From Diploptera punctata (lineage: Eukaryota; Arthropoda; Insecta; Blattodea; Blaberidae): a stretch of 64,000 bases of DNA. This document shows, in pieces, positions 11,395-22,300 of this stretch. The stretch is from contig JASPKZ010007250.1 in assembly GCA_030220185.1 (NCBI GenBank), positions 1,897,001-1,961,000 of the forward strand, written 5' to 3'. A program made the translations under genes and the position numbers. The notes under the pieces were generated by a model that saw nothing but the letters and a program-made list of their open reading frames with translations, made no database searches and was not told the DNA's origin. Position 1 is the first letter of the stretch, and every line of letters starts with the position of its first letter.

Positions 11395-11505
11395 AACTAC
11401 ATAACTGTTATTCTCAAATACTCGTGATCTTTTGTCCTCCCTTAAAGTAAGAGTCCACGTTTTGCACCCATATAGTATAACTGGGCAAATCTAGATGCCT
11501 TACAT
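11395..11505 (-). pseudogene. RTE-A fragment
   Basis: The minus strand encodes YGCKTWTLTLRED followed by a VFEN block, the RTE-A signature (elsewhere YGCETWTLTLREERR). It is only about 110 bp. Confidence 0.6.
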
Positions 11506-12023
11506 ATTTTTAAGAAAATTATAATAGTATATTACGATGCGAGATTGGGATGTGGTTTTTACAGAAGTGAGGAAAATGTTGCAAGATTCTGTAAAACACT
11601 TCACAAACCTGCGTTATACATTATTTTTTGCGCGGTGGTGTTTTAAAAATAATATATTTGTTAGAAATATTTGCGTTCATTATAAACAACTGAATAACGT
11701 TAAAAGAGTGGGCAATGATTATTAGTTGAAACTACAGGAGGCCGGAGACCAATTAGTGATAAGATTGTGCAAGTACATATTTATTGTTTTATATTGTTTC
11801 AAATAAAGTTCAGTTGATTTAAAATGCAGTGATTTGCTTCGTATAATGTATATTAACACTACCTTTTGGATATTTTTTGCATATACATTATATGTAATAT
11901 ACACAGAGGGGATTGGTTTTACTTCCCACACGCGTGTTTGTTAAATATAATATTACAGTATAGTTATTTAAGTTGGCAACCTCGAAATGTAGGAAGTTGA
12001 ACTTTCAATAATGGTCGCCATTA

Positions 12024-12066
<43 letters not shown>

Positions 12067-12624
12067 AAGGAAATTATAAGTAAGATGCATTGAATTAGAG
12101 GTGTAATTTTGAACATTGGATTTTAATAGAAGTGTGCGTGCGTATATTTTTAATGTAACATTTTGAATATGCGTCTTTGTATGTAATATGATTCTCTCTT
12201 TCTCTGTCTGACTTTTTATTCATGAGTGTGCGCCTAGAAAAAAGAACTAAAATATATTCTCTTAATGACATCATATAAAATGGGTCTAGCGACCGTAACA
12301 TAAAATTCCCCTCTCCTTCTCCAACATTTTAAATTGTTCTTCTAAGGATTAGCTTTTTCTAACATTTTCTATTATTGCAAAGCTTGATCCTTATTTTATA
12401 TCGCTTTATGTATCCACGCCTTATCCACACATTCTTAGAAAACTTCATATCCAATTCAAGTCATAGCCACAATCTATAGAAAGAATTCGCACCTGCAATA
12501 TTGTCTTTCCTAGACTCAACATTCTCAAGGTATTTTAGATAAAAAAAGTAGTCATTCCACTACATGCCTTAGGAGGATATTGGAGTAGTAAGAGATTAAG
12601 ACTCTTCCCTTTATAAAATAATAA
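11506..12624. other. AT-rich interval; (TA)n at 12026-12064
   Basis: There is a TA dinucleotide array at 12026-12064. No coding sequence or known repeat family is recognised. Confidence 0.5.
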
Positions 12625-12634
12625 CAACAACAAC

Positions 12635-12702
<68 letters not shown>

Positions 12703-12705
12703 CAA
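12625..12705. repeat. (AAT)n microsatellite
   Basis: A trinucleotide array ending in AACAACAAC abuts the left end of a Q element. Confidence 0.95.
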
Positions 12706-13070
12706 CACAGGTCAACATGATGTTTGTCTCATGAGTATCAATAGTTGTACTTAATGCAATTTTTTACTGTGTTTTCAAATATGTATTCGGAATTTCTCCA
12801 TCACCCACAGTTTTTTTATTTCAATTTCAAATAATGGATTTAAATAATTATTTTTTAATAAACGTTTTTTCGTCCATTTGTCCATTGTAAAATAAAACCA
12901 AATGAGTTAATTCAGGAGATTTCAGCTATGGAAAAGAGATATCAAGGCAAATGGAATCCTAATATGTTGGCCGATTATTGTTAGAACATCAAGAGGGATG
13001 CTCCACAGATGAAATATAGCAGAAAATCGTTATTTCTTACTTTCTAGGTGAGTCCGAATATTCGAATATT
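12706..13070 (+). pseudogene. Q element fragment with C-terminal exon of the Q ORF
   Basis: The left end reads CACAGGTCAACATGATGTTT and the body is collinear with 55146-55500. After an acceptor-like TTAATTCAG, the frame reads EISAMEKRYQGKW, then MLADYC, a TAG stop, IKRDAP and KYSRKS. The same protein block recurs at 35.4 kb and 55.4 kb. The Q protein is one I recognise only as a repeated uncharacterised protein of invertebrates. The copy is cut off at 13070 by a SINE-A fragment. Confidence 0.75.
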
Positions 13071-13150
13071 CCTCACCTGTAAGATAAATGTCAGGAAACT
13101 TTAAGGCCCAAAGGTTCCAGAACACCATCTGGCCTCATTATCATCAATAT
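13071..13150 (+). mobile_element. SINE-A internal fragment
   Basis: CCTCACCTGTAAGATAAATG and TCAGGAAACTTTAAGGCCCA match the SINE-A body; head and tail are missing. Confidence 0.7.
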
Positions 13151-13534
13151 CATATTCGCCTAATTAGCTTAAGTTTAATTTAAGGCCTTTACTGGCGCAT
13201 CATTACCACCAATCATCAACTCACATATCATCGGGGTAACGTAACCCCGCCTTCCAGGCGCCCCAACCTCAGAAGTAGGTTAAAAGTACACCATGCCACC
13301 ACGCATGTCGAAATGACAACCTGGGGCATTTGCAAAAAAAAAAATCAGTGTAACCTTTCTTGGACGGAGTTGAAACGACAAGAGTTTCTGCTGCCGGACA
13401 TTGGCATCGTTTAAAAGAAATCTAAATTTATATTTGCTCTAACCTCGACTTCATCATTATCCAGTGAAAGGTACATATGTTAATTGGTGTTTCTCGTATA
13501 ATGTATCATATTTATATTATTATTATTATTATCG
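13151..13534. other. Non-coding interval
   Basis: There is a GC-richer patch at 13230-13320 (GTAACCCCGCCTTCCAGG). I see no recognisable gene or repeat. Confidence 0.4.
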
Positions 13535-13947
13535 TCATAAGTATTGTTATTGTTTTATCGTATAAAATGTTGTTTGTGCATGAAATTTTAATATATTTTT
13601 CTTCTTCTTCTTCTTCCTTCCAAGTATTAGGCCAAGGCCTGTTACGATCCTATAGAAAATTTTCCCTCCAGCGTTTCATAGGACGGCCCAGTGATCTTCG
13701 TCCTCTTGGTATATAATTATACACAGCTTTGGGGATCCGATTTGAACTCATTCTTTCAAGATGGTGTTTCCAATTTAGTTGGTACTGTTTAATATATTCC
13801 AAAATTGGCGTAGTCTTCAATTAATATATTTTTAACCTTTATAATTAGTATAGTGTATATCTATATCTGTCGAATATGTATTTGTATTTGGGCTGATTGA
13901 GTGGGAGAGAAGGCCTTATGGTCTTAACTCTGCCAGAATAAATAAAA

Positions 13948-13950
<3 letters not shown>
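13535..13950 (+). repeat. T-family copy interrupted by RTE-B
   Basis: The parts outside 13601-13833 match 14963-15147: GTCATAAGTATTGTTATTGT, GTTTGTGCAT, then ...GAGTGGGAGAGAAGGCCTTA ... ATAAATAAAACA leading into (TTA)n. It looks like the 3' tail of an unidentified retroelement. Confidence 0.8.
13601..13820 (-). mobile_element. RTE-B 3'-truncated insertion with 13-bp target duplication
   Basis: This minus-strand RTE-B 3' end has a CTT (GAA) tail at its left edge. TTAATATATTTTT is duplicated at 13588-13600 and 13821-13833. The paralogous T copy at 15020-15040 preserves a closely matching uninterrupted site. The fragment encodes W..HHLERM and GRP..R relics only. Confidence 0.92.
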
Positions 13951-13999
<49 letters not shown>

Positions 14000-14000
14000 G
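13951..14000. repeat. (ATT)n microsatellite
   Basis: The array follows the T-family AAATAAAACA tail. Confidence 0.95.
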
Positions 14001-14012
14001 TTAGCTCTGCTA

Positions 14013-14484
14013 TTATTTATATTATTCTACCAGTTATATTATATGGATACGAAACATGCACTCTTACTTTAAGGGAGGAAAGGAGATTAAAAGTATTTGA
14101 GAATAAAGTACTTAGGACAATTTTTGGACCAAAGAGAGATGAACAGACAGGTGAATGGAGAAGACTACATAACAATGAACTACATGGTCTTTATAGGAAG
14201 CCAGATATAATAAGAACAGTTAAGTCCCGTAGACTGCGATGGGCAGGACATGTTGCACGTATGGGGAAAGAAAGACGTGCATGGAAGCTTCTTGTAGGAA
14301 AGCCAGAGGGAAAACGCCCAGTTGGTAGACCAAGAATGAGGTGGCAGAATAACATTAACTATGATTTGAGGGAAGTAGATTATACAGGGAATGATTGGAA
14401 AGCATTAGCTCAGGATAGGGATGTATGGAGAGCTTATATCCGTGTGGCCAAGAACCTACGGGTTCGATAGTGCCAGTGAGTATT
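14013..14484 (+). pseudogene. RTE-A C-terminal copy, long and little damaged
   Basis: The frame reads YGYETCTLTLREERRL, VFENKVLRTIFGPKRDEQTG, LHNNELHGLYRKPDIIRTVK, WAGHVARMGKERRAWKLLVG, GRPRMRW, YTGNDWKALAQDRDVWRAYI and ends near LRVR before a GCCAGTGAG tail. This is the RTE-A post-RT region. With no RT or endonuclease part it is a 5'-truncated insertion. The remaining frame is open over most of its length, suggesting a fairly young copy. Confidence 0.88.
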
Positions 14485-14486
14485 AA

Positions 14487-14538
<52 letters not shown>
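14485..14538. repeat. (ATT)n microsatellite
   Basis: The array sits between the RTE-A tail and the SINE-B head. Confidence 0.95.
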
Positions 14539-14541
<3 letters not shown>

Positions 14542-14938
14542 CGGCCGCGGTGGACTAGTGGTTATGCTCCTTGCCTCTGGTCCCACGGGTCGCGGGTTCA
14601 AACCCGGCCGGGGTCGATGGATTTTTTTAGGACGGAAAAATCGAAGGAGCAAGTCCTCTGGGAGGGACTTTAAGCCGTGGGTCCCGAGTCTGAAGATTTT
14701 CAGGCTCGTAAAACATCCTTAAGCCTGAATGAAATGGCCTCTAAGCAAAATTTACCGAATTTTCCCGTCCTAGTACTACCTTGGTTTCCTAGATGTCAGT
14801 ATGAGGCGGAACGCTGACCACGTACCACTCAAAATGACATCTATACGAAAACAAGTGTAACTAAATTAGTATGGTTCAAATTCTTCCCTGTACGGGGAGA
14901 GCGCCTAAATTTCTGTAAAGGAAAACATGGGCTTACAA
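14539..14938 (+). mobile_element. SINE-B, full length
   Basis: The tRNA-like head reads CCGCGGTGGACTAGTGGTTA ... box B GGGTTCAAACCCGG. The body is characterised by GGGACTTTAAGCCGTGGGTC, TTTTCAGGCTCGTAAAA, CCTAGATGTCAGTATGAGGC and the 3' end ACATGGGCTTACAA. Confidence 0.88.
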
Positions 14939-14940
14939 TA

Positions 14941-15145
14941 CAATTATTATTATTATTATTATTGTCATAAGTATTGTTATTGTCATTATCGTATAAAATG
15001 TTGTTTGTGCATTAAATTTTAATACATTTTTAACCTTTATAATTAGTATAGTGTATATCTATATCTGTCAAATATGTATTTGTATTTGGGCTGATTGAGT
15101 GGGAGAGAAGGCCTTATGGCCTTAACTCTGCCAGGATAAATAAAA

Positions 15146-15206
<61 letters not shown>

Positions 15207-15243
15207 GTCATAAGTATTGTTAATGTTATTATTATTATTATTA
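14941..15243 (+). repeat. T-family copy between ATT arrays
   Basis: (ATT)n at 14941-14962, T copy at 14963-15147, then (ATT)n to 15243 with GTCATAAGTATTGTTA embedded near 15208. The embedded start of a further T unit suggests slippage or nested growth. Confidence 0.8.
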
Positions 15244-15510
15244 ATGTATATTAGCATACATTTTCAGAATATAACCTATGTTTAATTTCGTTGTGCATCT
15301 CATTCCTATTTGCGATTATTGTTCCTAGATATTTTAATTTAGCCACTTCTTCAAAATTTCCTTCATTTGTCATTAGTTATCCATTTCCATTATGATAATG
15401 CATTTCTATGTGTGGACATATAATTCAGTTTTATTGATGTTTACTTCGAGTCCTAATATATTAGTTAGAGTTACTCAATAGAGTGTGCTTTAGTATCTTC
15501 TCGCTATCGC
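15244..15510 (-). pseudogene. RTE-A RT-thumb fragment
   Basis: The minus strand reads LMTNEGNFEEVAKLKYLGTI then IANRNEMHNEIK, collinear with 23400-23730. Several frame breaks are present. Confidence 0.75.
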
Positions 15511-16094
15511 TAAAAAAAGTAGTGGATATAAAAGTTACTAAATGTTTAGCCAGTGTTAATGTGCCATCATTTTTACAACATAACAATGATATTTTAACGA
15601 GTAGAGAAATGCTCATAGTTGCTGTAATATGAACCGTTTATGATGCTCCATTTAGTAGAGCATACGCATGGTTATATGGACTCTGGAGGCAAATTTCCTA
15701 AGTATGTTTATTCAAATGACCACCCATCATGGCTGGCTGATAAGACACTGGAATCTGCACACATCTTCCACGGGAATTGTAAAATTATAACTACCGACCG
15801 TAGAAGCAGAGATGCTATCAAACACTACATAAAGTACTCGGTGAAAACAATCTATTGACTGGCTTGGATGGTAATTACCCTCCGGTTGTTATCTCGAGTT
15901 CAAACCAAAAACACCATTTACATCTCTAGCGGAATTCATGCGTGAATGACCTACGTTAGCTAGCGATAGAATTTCAAATTCCCGAATTTATCCTACTTGC
16001 GGGGGAAATATAACAAGAGGAGCGAACAGAATATTTCCGTAAACGATAAAAAAAAAGAAAACTTACGATCATATAAGATCAAAAATCGTAATAG
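15511..16094. other. Interval without a supported gene
   Basis: An ORF at 15640-15858 (72 codons) has no motif I recognise. No repeat match was noticed. Confidence 0.4.
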
Positions 16095-16670
16095 ACAACA
16101 AACCTCTGGAACAAGTAACAAATTTTAATTATTTGGGTTGTAATTTTACTATAAACACAAAAACTGAAAGAGACATAAATATGAAACTGTCAAGATTCCA
16201 AATGATATGCGAAACTATACTTAAAACATTAAAGAATAAAAAGAAGAGATACTAGATTGAAGTTTTATGAAACATTGGCAGCTCCTGCATTACTTTATGG
16301 GAGTGAAACTTGGGTAATGACCAAACAATTGCAAAGTAGAATACAAAGCGCAGAAATGAACTTCCTTAGAAGAACAAAAGGCTGCACAAGATTGGATCGG
16401 ATAAGGAATGAAGATATAAGAACAGAGTTCAATATATATATAATTATATCCATTGTATGATAAAATCAGAGAATATAGAGAGAAATGGTTTACACATGTG
16501 GAAATAATGAATGTAATAAGATTATCATGAGCAGCATTCAACTACAAGCCAAGAGGTTCAAGGAACGTAGGAAGGCCAGTGAAAAGATGGATAGAACAAC
16601 TGTGAGGCGGAACAGGCAATTTTCCTAGCCCGTGAATTGAAGAAGAAGAAGAAGAAGAAGAGAGAATAAT
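16095..16670 (+). pseudogene. RTE-J fragment with (GAA)n tail
   Basis: Broken frames give LEQVTNFNYLGCNFTI (RT thumb), LAAPALLYGSETWVMTK, AEMNFLRRTKGCTRLDRIRN, W.THV and NVGRPVKRWIEQL, followed by GGAACAGG and a GAA tail. It is a distinct RTE-like family, 5'-truncated with several frameshifts and stops. Confidence 0.78.
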
Positions 16671-16794
16671 TACAAACGGAAATGAAGTGCAGAGTTCTCC
16701 CTTTAATATGGATTGGTAACAAATCCACAAAAAAATTAAAAAAGAAAAAATATTATTTATTTATTATATAAAACTATCAAAGTTTTATATCTTC

Positions 16795-17090
16795 TTCTTC
16801 TTAAACATAGTGTGTAGGATTTTCATCCTGTTTATTTCCAAAATCACTCTTCAGAGGAAGACGTATTGAATGTGCATGCAATGTCTATCCATCTCTTGCT
16901 TGGTCTTCCTCTTGTTCTTCTACCGTCCATTGGTCTATCTTCTTTAGCTCTTTTTTGCAAGTCGGTTTTCTTCCATTCTTTCTATATGACCCTTCCACTA
17001 TTTTCGTCTATCTATAATAAATGTGGTTATGTCTTGAATATGACATTTGTCCCAAATTTCTGTGTTGTGTATTTTACCAAATAATGTTTT
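16795..17090 (-). pseudogene. RTE-K C-terminal fragment
   Basis: The minus strand reads KGHIERMEEN then LAKK, and RGRPSKRWIDIACTFN after frame correction, the GRP..RW block of RTE-like ORFs. It is diverged from the other families in the window. Confidence 0.55.
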
Positions 17091-17208
17091 CCCTGAACAG
17101 TTCTTAAGATTTTAAAGTTTTATATGGTTTTCATATATATTTATTTTATTCAACATTCGTAACAGATGTTTCCATATACTCTTCTTCAGACGAATGCCCA
17201 ATATAAAA

Positions 17209-17209
17209 T

Positions 17210-17272
<63 letters not shown>

Positions 17273-17273
17273 T

Positions 17274-17303
<30 letters not shown>
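17209..17303. repeat. (AAT)n followed by (TA)n
   Basis: AAT array 17209-17271 and TA array 17275-17303, directly at the 3' end of an inverted SINE-A. Confidence 0.95.
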
Positions 17304-17306
<3 letters not shown>

Positions 17307-17626
17307 ATCCATAGTAATTCTGCCCGAGGGCAGGTCTTTCACTGCAATAATAGTATTTTCATGCTATGCTTTGCAGCTTTACTAGGGAATTATAGGTGTG
17401 GTAACTTCCCGTTACTTTCCACACCGATGAAGGAGGATTATGATGATGATAAGGATGGTGATGATGGTCGGATGATTTTCGGGGACCGTTGAGCCTTAAG
17501 CTTTCTGACAATTGACTTACAGGTGAGGAAAAACCCCGATAAAAAGCTCACCTAGGTGCCTGTCCCTACCGGGAATCGAACCCGGGCCCGCTGCGTGACA
17601 AGGCAATACGCTACCTCGAGACCACA
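17304..17626 (-). mobile_element. SINE-A
   Basis: CCATCCATAGTAATTCTGCC at the left to GCTACCTCGAGACCAC at the right; box B complement CGGGAATCGAACCCGGGCCC. The outermost head bases are missing. Confidence 0.87.
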
Positions 17627-18640
17627 TAATTAAATCTTTGACATTGAGCAATGCAAGCTTAATATGACATAAGAAAAATAAATCCCATCCAGGCATTTAT
17701 TTTTCTTATCATATATATATAATTTGTTTCGTCATGATTGGTGCATATTAAGTACGATAGATGAAGATTTTATTTTTGCAAATAATTTGATGGATACAAA
17801 CTCAATTCCTTCGCACATCGGGATAATTTTCAACAAAATAAATATAATTGCCCTGACTCGTGTTCCAGCACTCATATATCAAAATCTTCTGAATTTTCAA
17901 TTTAAAATTCAACTAAAGGAGAATATATTTCAAAAAAAGAATCGAAGACGAGAGATGAATAAGAAATAATACGTCTATAGATTAAAGGTGAAGTTGGATT
18001 ACTGTGAATCATTCTTACATGGACTAGCAAAAGGAGGGATGCGAATGATTTAACCTGCTTTATAACCTTTCATCCCTTTCCTAAAGCAGCAAGTTTAATC
18101 CTGGAATCATTAGTATCAATTTGGTGATTTATAGATCATCTCTTCTCTTCCCTTCCATTTTCCGGAGTTCTCTATCTAGCCACTGGAGACTGCTATGGGT
18201 AGCTTTGCCTTTTTAATAAGACTCATTTATCTTCATTTTGTTCCTACCAGCACCGGTTCTATATCTCAATTCAAGGCTTATGTAATGTATATTCAAAGCT
18301 TGAGAAGATGAATGCTTGATCTGTTTCTCAAACAAGTAACGTTAATGCTATATGACATTCACCTAGGTTTTTTTTCATTAGTAACATCTCACATACATCC
18401 ACCACTCCATTTACTCCTTTTTATATTTCTCAAATTCGTTTAATTGCACGGGAAAAATAACTCATTCATCGTTCTAAAAATATATGCTGAATCTCAAAGT
18501 TGCTGCTACTAATTGGGTCGGTGATTGCAAAAAGGGATTTAAGGGCGGAATGCATAGTCGTCATGAGCGACAGTTTACTAATAATCTATTATAATGTTTT
18601 GTTTATATCATTCTCCTTTACATTCATTTTTGTGTGTTGA
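17627..18640. other. Unclassified interval
   Basis: ORFs are small and without motifs. No window repeat family is recognised. Confidence 0.4.
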
Positions 18641-18649
18641 ATATTTCTC

Positions 18650-19106
18650 TTACTAGTTATAATAAAAGTTTAGGAATTATTAATCAAGTTATGAAACCAT
18701 CCCTTGTACAAAAAAACACCAGATTACGTTTATATAACACTTTGGCTAGACCAGTGTTGACCTATGGTAGATGGTCACTAAAAAAACAACATGAAAGCAG
18801 AATAACGGCTTGTGAAATGAGATTCATGCGCAGAACAGCGGGTTACACCAGATGGGATCGGAAAAGGAACACCGATATCTTAAAAGAATTGAAGACTACG
18901 CCAATTTTTGGAATATATTAAACAGTACCAACTAAATTGGAAACACCATCTTGAAAGAATGAGTTCAAATCGGATCCCCAAAGCTGTTTATAACTATATA
19001 CCAAGAGGACGAAGATCACTGGGCCGTCCTATGAAACGCTGGAGGGAAAATTTTCTATAGGATCGTAACAGGCCTTGGCCTAATACTTGGAAGGAAGAAG
19101 AAGAAG
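18650..19106 (+). mobile_element. RTE-B 3'-truncated insertion with 9-bp target duplication
   Basis: The frame reads SYNKSLGIINQVMKPSLVQK, NTLARPVLTYG, a one-codon deletion at the ETW site, MRRTAGYTRWDRKRN, then a frameshift into YQLNWKHHLERMSSNRIPKA and GRPMKRW. The 3' end AGGCCTTGGCCTAATACTTG is followed by (GAA)n. ATATTTCTC flanks it at 18641-18649 and 19107-19115. Confidence 0.9.
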
Positions 19107-19115
19107 ATATTTCTC

Positions 19116-19239
19116 CTAAATGTGTGTTGTTTTATATTATTTCGTAATGTCTTTAATTATCTTGTTCAGTTTGGTTTTAATCCATTTTATATTGTTTTAA
19201 ATAATCAATTGAGTTGGTGTTTACTTGATGAAAATACAT
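19116..19239. other. Short AT-rich flank
   Basis: The end of this stretch (CAATTGAGTTGGTGTTTACT TGATG) recurs at 50660-50690 inside an M element, so it belongs to another dispersed repeat. Confidence 0.5.
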
Positions 19240-20074
19240 ATATATTAATTAAATAAAAATAAAACGTAGTTTTATTTGATTTTCATATTTATTATATAAT
19301 TCAGTGACAGCTGTTTCGGTACACTGTACCTTCTTCAGACATGTAAACAAATTATGATTTGTGTTTCAACTGATCTAAGCAACAATACCGTATTGTTCAG
19401 TGACAGCTGTTTCGGTACACTGTACCTTCTTCAAACATGTTAAATTATGAATTGTGTTACAACTGATCTAAGCAACAATACGGTATTGTTGCTTAGATCA
19501 GTTGGAACACAATTCATAATTTGTTAACATGTCTGAAGAAGGTACAGTGTACCGAAACAGCTGTCACTGAATTATATAATAAATATGACTATTTAACTCA
19601 TGCCCCAAATGGGAGTCAATGACCAATCACGTTTCAATGATTTCTGTTTTACAACCAATCAGAATCGTGTTTCACCAAATATTTATCAGTGTTATGATTA
19701 CCATATTAAAGAAAGCTCCTCCTTACAATATTGCGTTCCTTTGGCAATAAATAGTATGATCTGGTTGCAGTGATAAACAAATGAAGCAGTAGAAGCGTAC
19801 CTATCGTTTCTCATTTGTTTTCAAACATCGCCGTTTACATTAAATATATAAATATTTTAAAATAACTATAGTTAAATAATGATTTGTGAGTAAACAGCTT
19901 AATTTTATTCGTTAAATAGTCCTAACAAATGCCACTCTTGATTTCCAAATTCTCTAGATAAATTCACTCCTCACTTCGTGAGTCGTGAATTTATCGATAA
20001 TTTGGAAATCATTCGTGGCATTACTTATGAAAATCAAATAAAACTACGTTTTATTTTTATTTAATTAATTATAT
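19240..20074. repeat. Foldback element, right arm split by element M
   Basis: The left arm contains AACGTAGTTTTATTTGATTT, CAGTGACAGCTGTTTCGGTA, CACTGTACCTTCTTCAGACA and GATCTAAGCAACAATAC; part of it is duplicated within the arm. The right arm is the reverse complement, meeting at the palindrome CAATACGGTATTG near 19477. It is interrupted at 19589-20027 by M and then resumes at 20028. No ORF. Confidence 0.88.
19589..20027 (+). mobile_element. Element M, short form, 439 bp
   Basis: Begins CTATTTAACTCATGCCCCAA and ends ...CGTGGCATTACTTA, flanked by TGA on both sides (19586-19588, 20028-20030). The opposite foldback arm (GATTTTCATATTTATT) shows the empty site with one TGA/TCA. It holds no ORF. 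A long hairpin lies near the right end. Confidence 0.9.
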
Positions 20075-20642
20075 TCTTTTGATAATTTTATTTTATTTCC
20101 CCTTGCATTATTTTTAAATTTTTTATATACCACAATTTATTTTGTCTTGAATCTGGCTTATAAATTTAAATATTTTGTTTTTGTTCCTCCCTTTAACTAA
20201 AACTCTGTAATGTATATATATGTATGTTATATTATTTCTCAATGAACTGCACCAGAGCACCAGCATTTGCTCATTCGGGTTTCAATATTGTGCTCCAAAT
20301 TTAATTTTGAATAAAATTTATTCTTATTTACCTTTAATAAGTTCAAGAATTATGGTTAAATAATAAAAATATTCTTTACTACTTATTATTTATTAAAAGT
20401 AAATAATAATAATTTTTTATCAAAAATACATTCTGAACACAATGTTGATACCCGAATGAGCTAGTGTTCGTGTTCGGGTGCAGATAAGTTACATAAATAA
20501 TAGGTCTACATGTAGAATTTATACATTACAACTTTTTAGTTGCAGGGAGGGGGGAAATTAGATTTATAAGTCAGTTTTAAGATATAAAATAAATTCTGAA
20601 ACATACAACATAATTAGGACTAATAAAAGATAGTATAAAATA
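20075..20642. other. AT-rich interval
   Basis: No gene or classified repeat is seen; poly-T and AATAAT runs. Confidence 0.4.
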
Positions 20643-20655
20643 AATAAAACAATAT

Positions 20656-21207
20656 CTTCTTCTTCTTCTTCTTCTTCTTCCTTCCAAGTATTAGGCCAAG
20701 GCCTGTTACGATCCTATAGAAAATTTTCCCTCCAGCGTTTCATAGGACGGCCCAGTGATCTTCGTCCTCTTGGTATATAATTATACACAGCTTTGGGGAT
20801 CCGATTTGAACTCATTCTTTCAAGATGGTGTTTCCAATTTAGTTGGTACTGTTTAATATATTCCAAAATTGGCGTAGTCTTCAATTCTTTTAAGATATCG
20901 GTGTTCCTTTTCCGATCCCATCTGGTGTAACCCGCTGTTCTGCGCATGACTAACTTTACTATCTAACCTCTCTTGGTTAACTCTTGTTTTTTTCGACCCC
21001 GACGCTATTAGGGCATCCGAGGGCTAGGGAGTATTTCCTTTCTTCCATTTCTTCTTTCCTTTATTTTCTTTTCTTCTCCAGAAAAGCCTGACCAGAGGCT
21101 ATAAGATGGCAGCCCCATCACTGGTCTTGCCTTCCTTTGGCCGGCAACCAATCGAAGGGACTATTATTATGCTTTCAAGTCTTATACGAGAATTTCCCGG
21201 AAGGATC
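20656..21207. mobile_element. Chimeric insertion: RTE-B (-) joined to composite X (+)
   Basis: 20656-20947 is a minus-strand RTE-B 3' end with its (CTT)n tail at the left edge (MRRTAGYTRWDRKRN ... GRPMKRWRENFL). At 20948 it switches to plus-strand X sequence (TTTACTATCTAACCTCTCTT ... CTTATACGAGAATTTCCCGG). A single 13-bp duplication, AATAAAACAATAT, encloses both halves (20643-20655 and 21208-21220), so they arrived together. Confidence 0.85.
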
Positions 21208-21220
21208 AATAAAACAATAT

Positions 21221-21675
21221 AGAATATATTAATACCAAACTTAAGAAGATAAAATACATGAGTAAATTCTTAATTCCACCAAGCTATATCTAATATATAA
21301 AAATGAATGTTTGTTTGTTTGTTCGTATTCTATGCGCGGCCATACCGTTGATCCGATTGTGATGAGGCTTTTTGCAAAATGTTCAGGAGATTCCCGAGAT
21401 GAACATAGGCTATAAGAGAGTTGTGATACTCAACTCCTACACCATTAAAAATCGCTCGGAAGCTCGACCAGGAAACAACACCTAGAAGTACTCACCACTG
21501 AAGAAACGTTCTGCAACTGAGGGTGAAACGTCTGGTAGGAACCCCAGTAATGGACCACGGCCACATAGCCCGGAATCACTTAACATTATGATTACCGGCC
21601 GTGATAACCTGCATTCAACTATTAGCTAGTAGATCATAAAAAAAACTTTAGAAAACAAAATTTATAATTACCGGT
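21221..21675. other. Unclassified dispersed-repeat-like sequence
   Basis: ATATAAAAATGAATGTTTGT followed by TGTTCGTATTCTATGCGCGG and GATCCGATTGTGATGAGGC is the kind of leader found at the edge of Helitron-like or other invertebrate repeats, from memory. No diagnostic ends are found. Confidence 0.3.
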
Positions 21676-21872
21676 ATATAAGTCAAGATGGATGCAACAT
21701 GTTCATCGAATGGAGGATCACACGATACACATGCAGATGTTAAGCTATCAACCTGCAGTAAGAAGAAGACCAGGGCGTCTACTCAAAAGACTTTGGGACG
21801 GTGTTTCTATTGGAGCCGAAACAGGTTACAAATGGACTAAATTCATAAATGGATTATGATGATGATTTTTAG
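21676..21872 (+). pseudogene. RTE-D 3' fragment with (GAT)n tail
   Basis: YKSRWMQHVHRMEDH-like, YQPAV.RRPGRLLKRL and AETGY relics match 46670-46900 (minus strand there). It is heavily decayed. Confidence 0.7.
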
Positions 21873-21913
21873 AGAACATTATAACATGACACTAATGGCT
21901 AATTAAAATCATA

Positions 21914-22154
21914 CATCAGTTAGGAAAAACCGGGTAAGTCAACTTTTGGTCGAAAATGAGTTATTAACATCTCCCGATAGCTTTTGGTCCGATGCACGTT
22001 CGGTAAAAACGGGTAAGTCGTCAAGCGAATAGTGACGGTGTTATTAAGCATTGAATTTTCGATTTATGCACTCCTTAATGTAAGTCATTGAACTAGTTTT
22101 TGCTCTCCTGTAAAAAATTACTTTTCAGACTTACCCGGTTTTTCCTAAATGATG
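21914..22154. mobile_element. 241-bp mariner-type MITE
   Basis: Inverted ends of 27 bp share CATCA, one variable base, then TTAGGAAAAACCGGGTAAG. TA flanks the element at 21912-21913 and 22155-22156. There is no coding capacity; a third diverged copy of the motif (CGGTAAAAACGGGTAAGTCG) lies internally near 21998. It is non-autonomous. Confidence 0.85.
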
Positions 22155-22156
22155 TA

Positions 22157-22268
22157 GATGCAGTTTTCCTGGGTGAGGTTTTTACCGGGTTTTTCCTCAC
22201 CTGTAAGACAAATGTCAGGAAAAATTTAAGGCCCACACGGTCCCCGAAATTATATGATTATGATGATT

Positions 22269-22300
<32 letters not shown>

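Noticed and set aside
15640..15858. 72-codon ORF as a small gene
   Set aside because: No motif, no splice context, and length is within chance for this amount of sequence.
19589..20027. Element M as a Helitron (hairpin near one end)
   Set aside because: Ends lack TC/CTRR and a 3-bp TGA/TCA duplication is present, whereas Helitrons make none.
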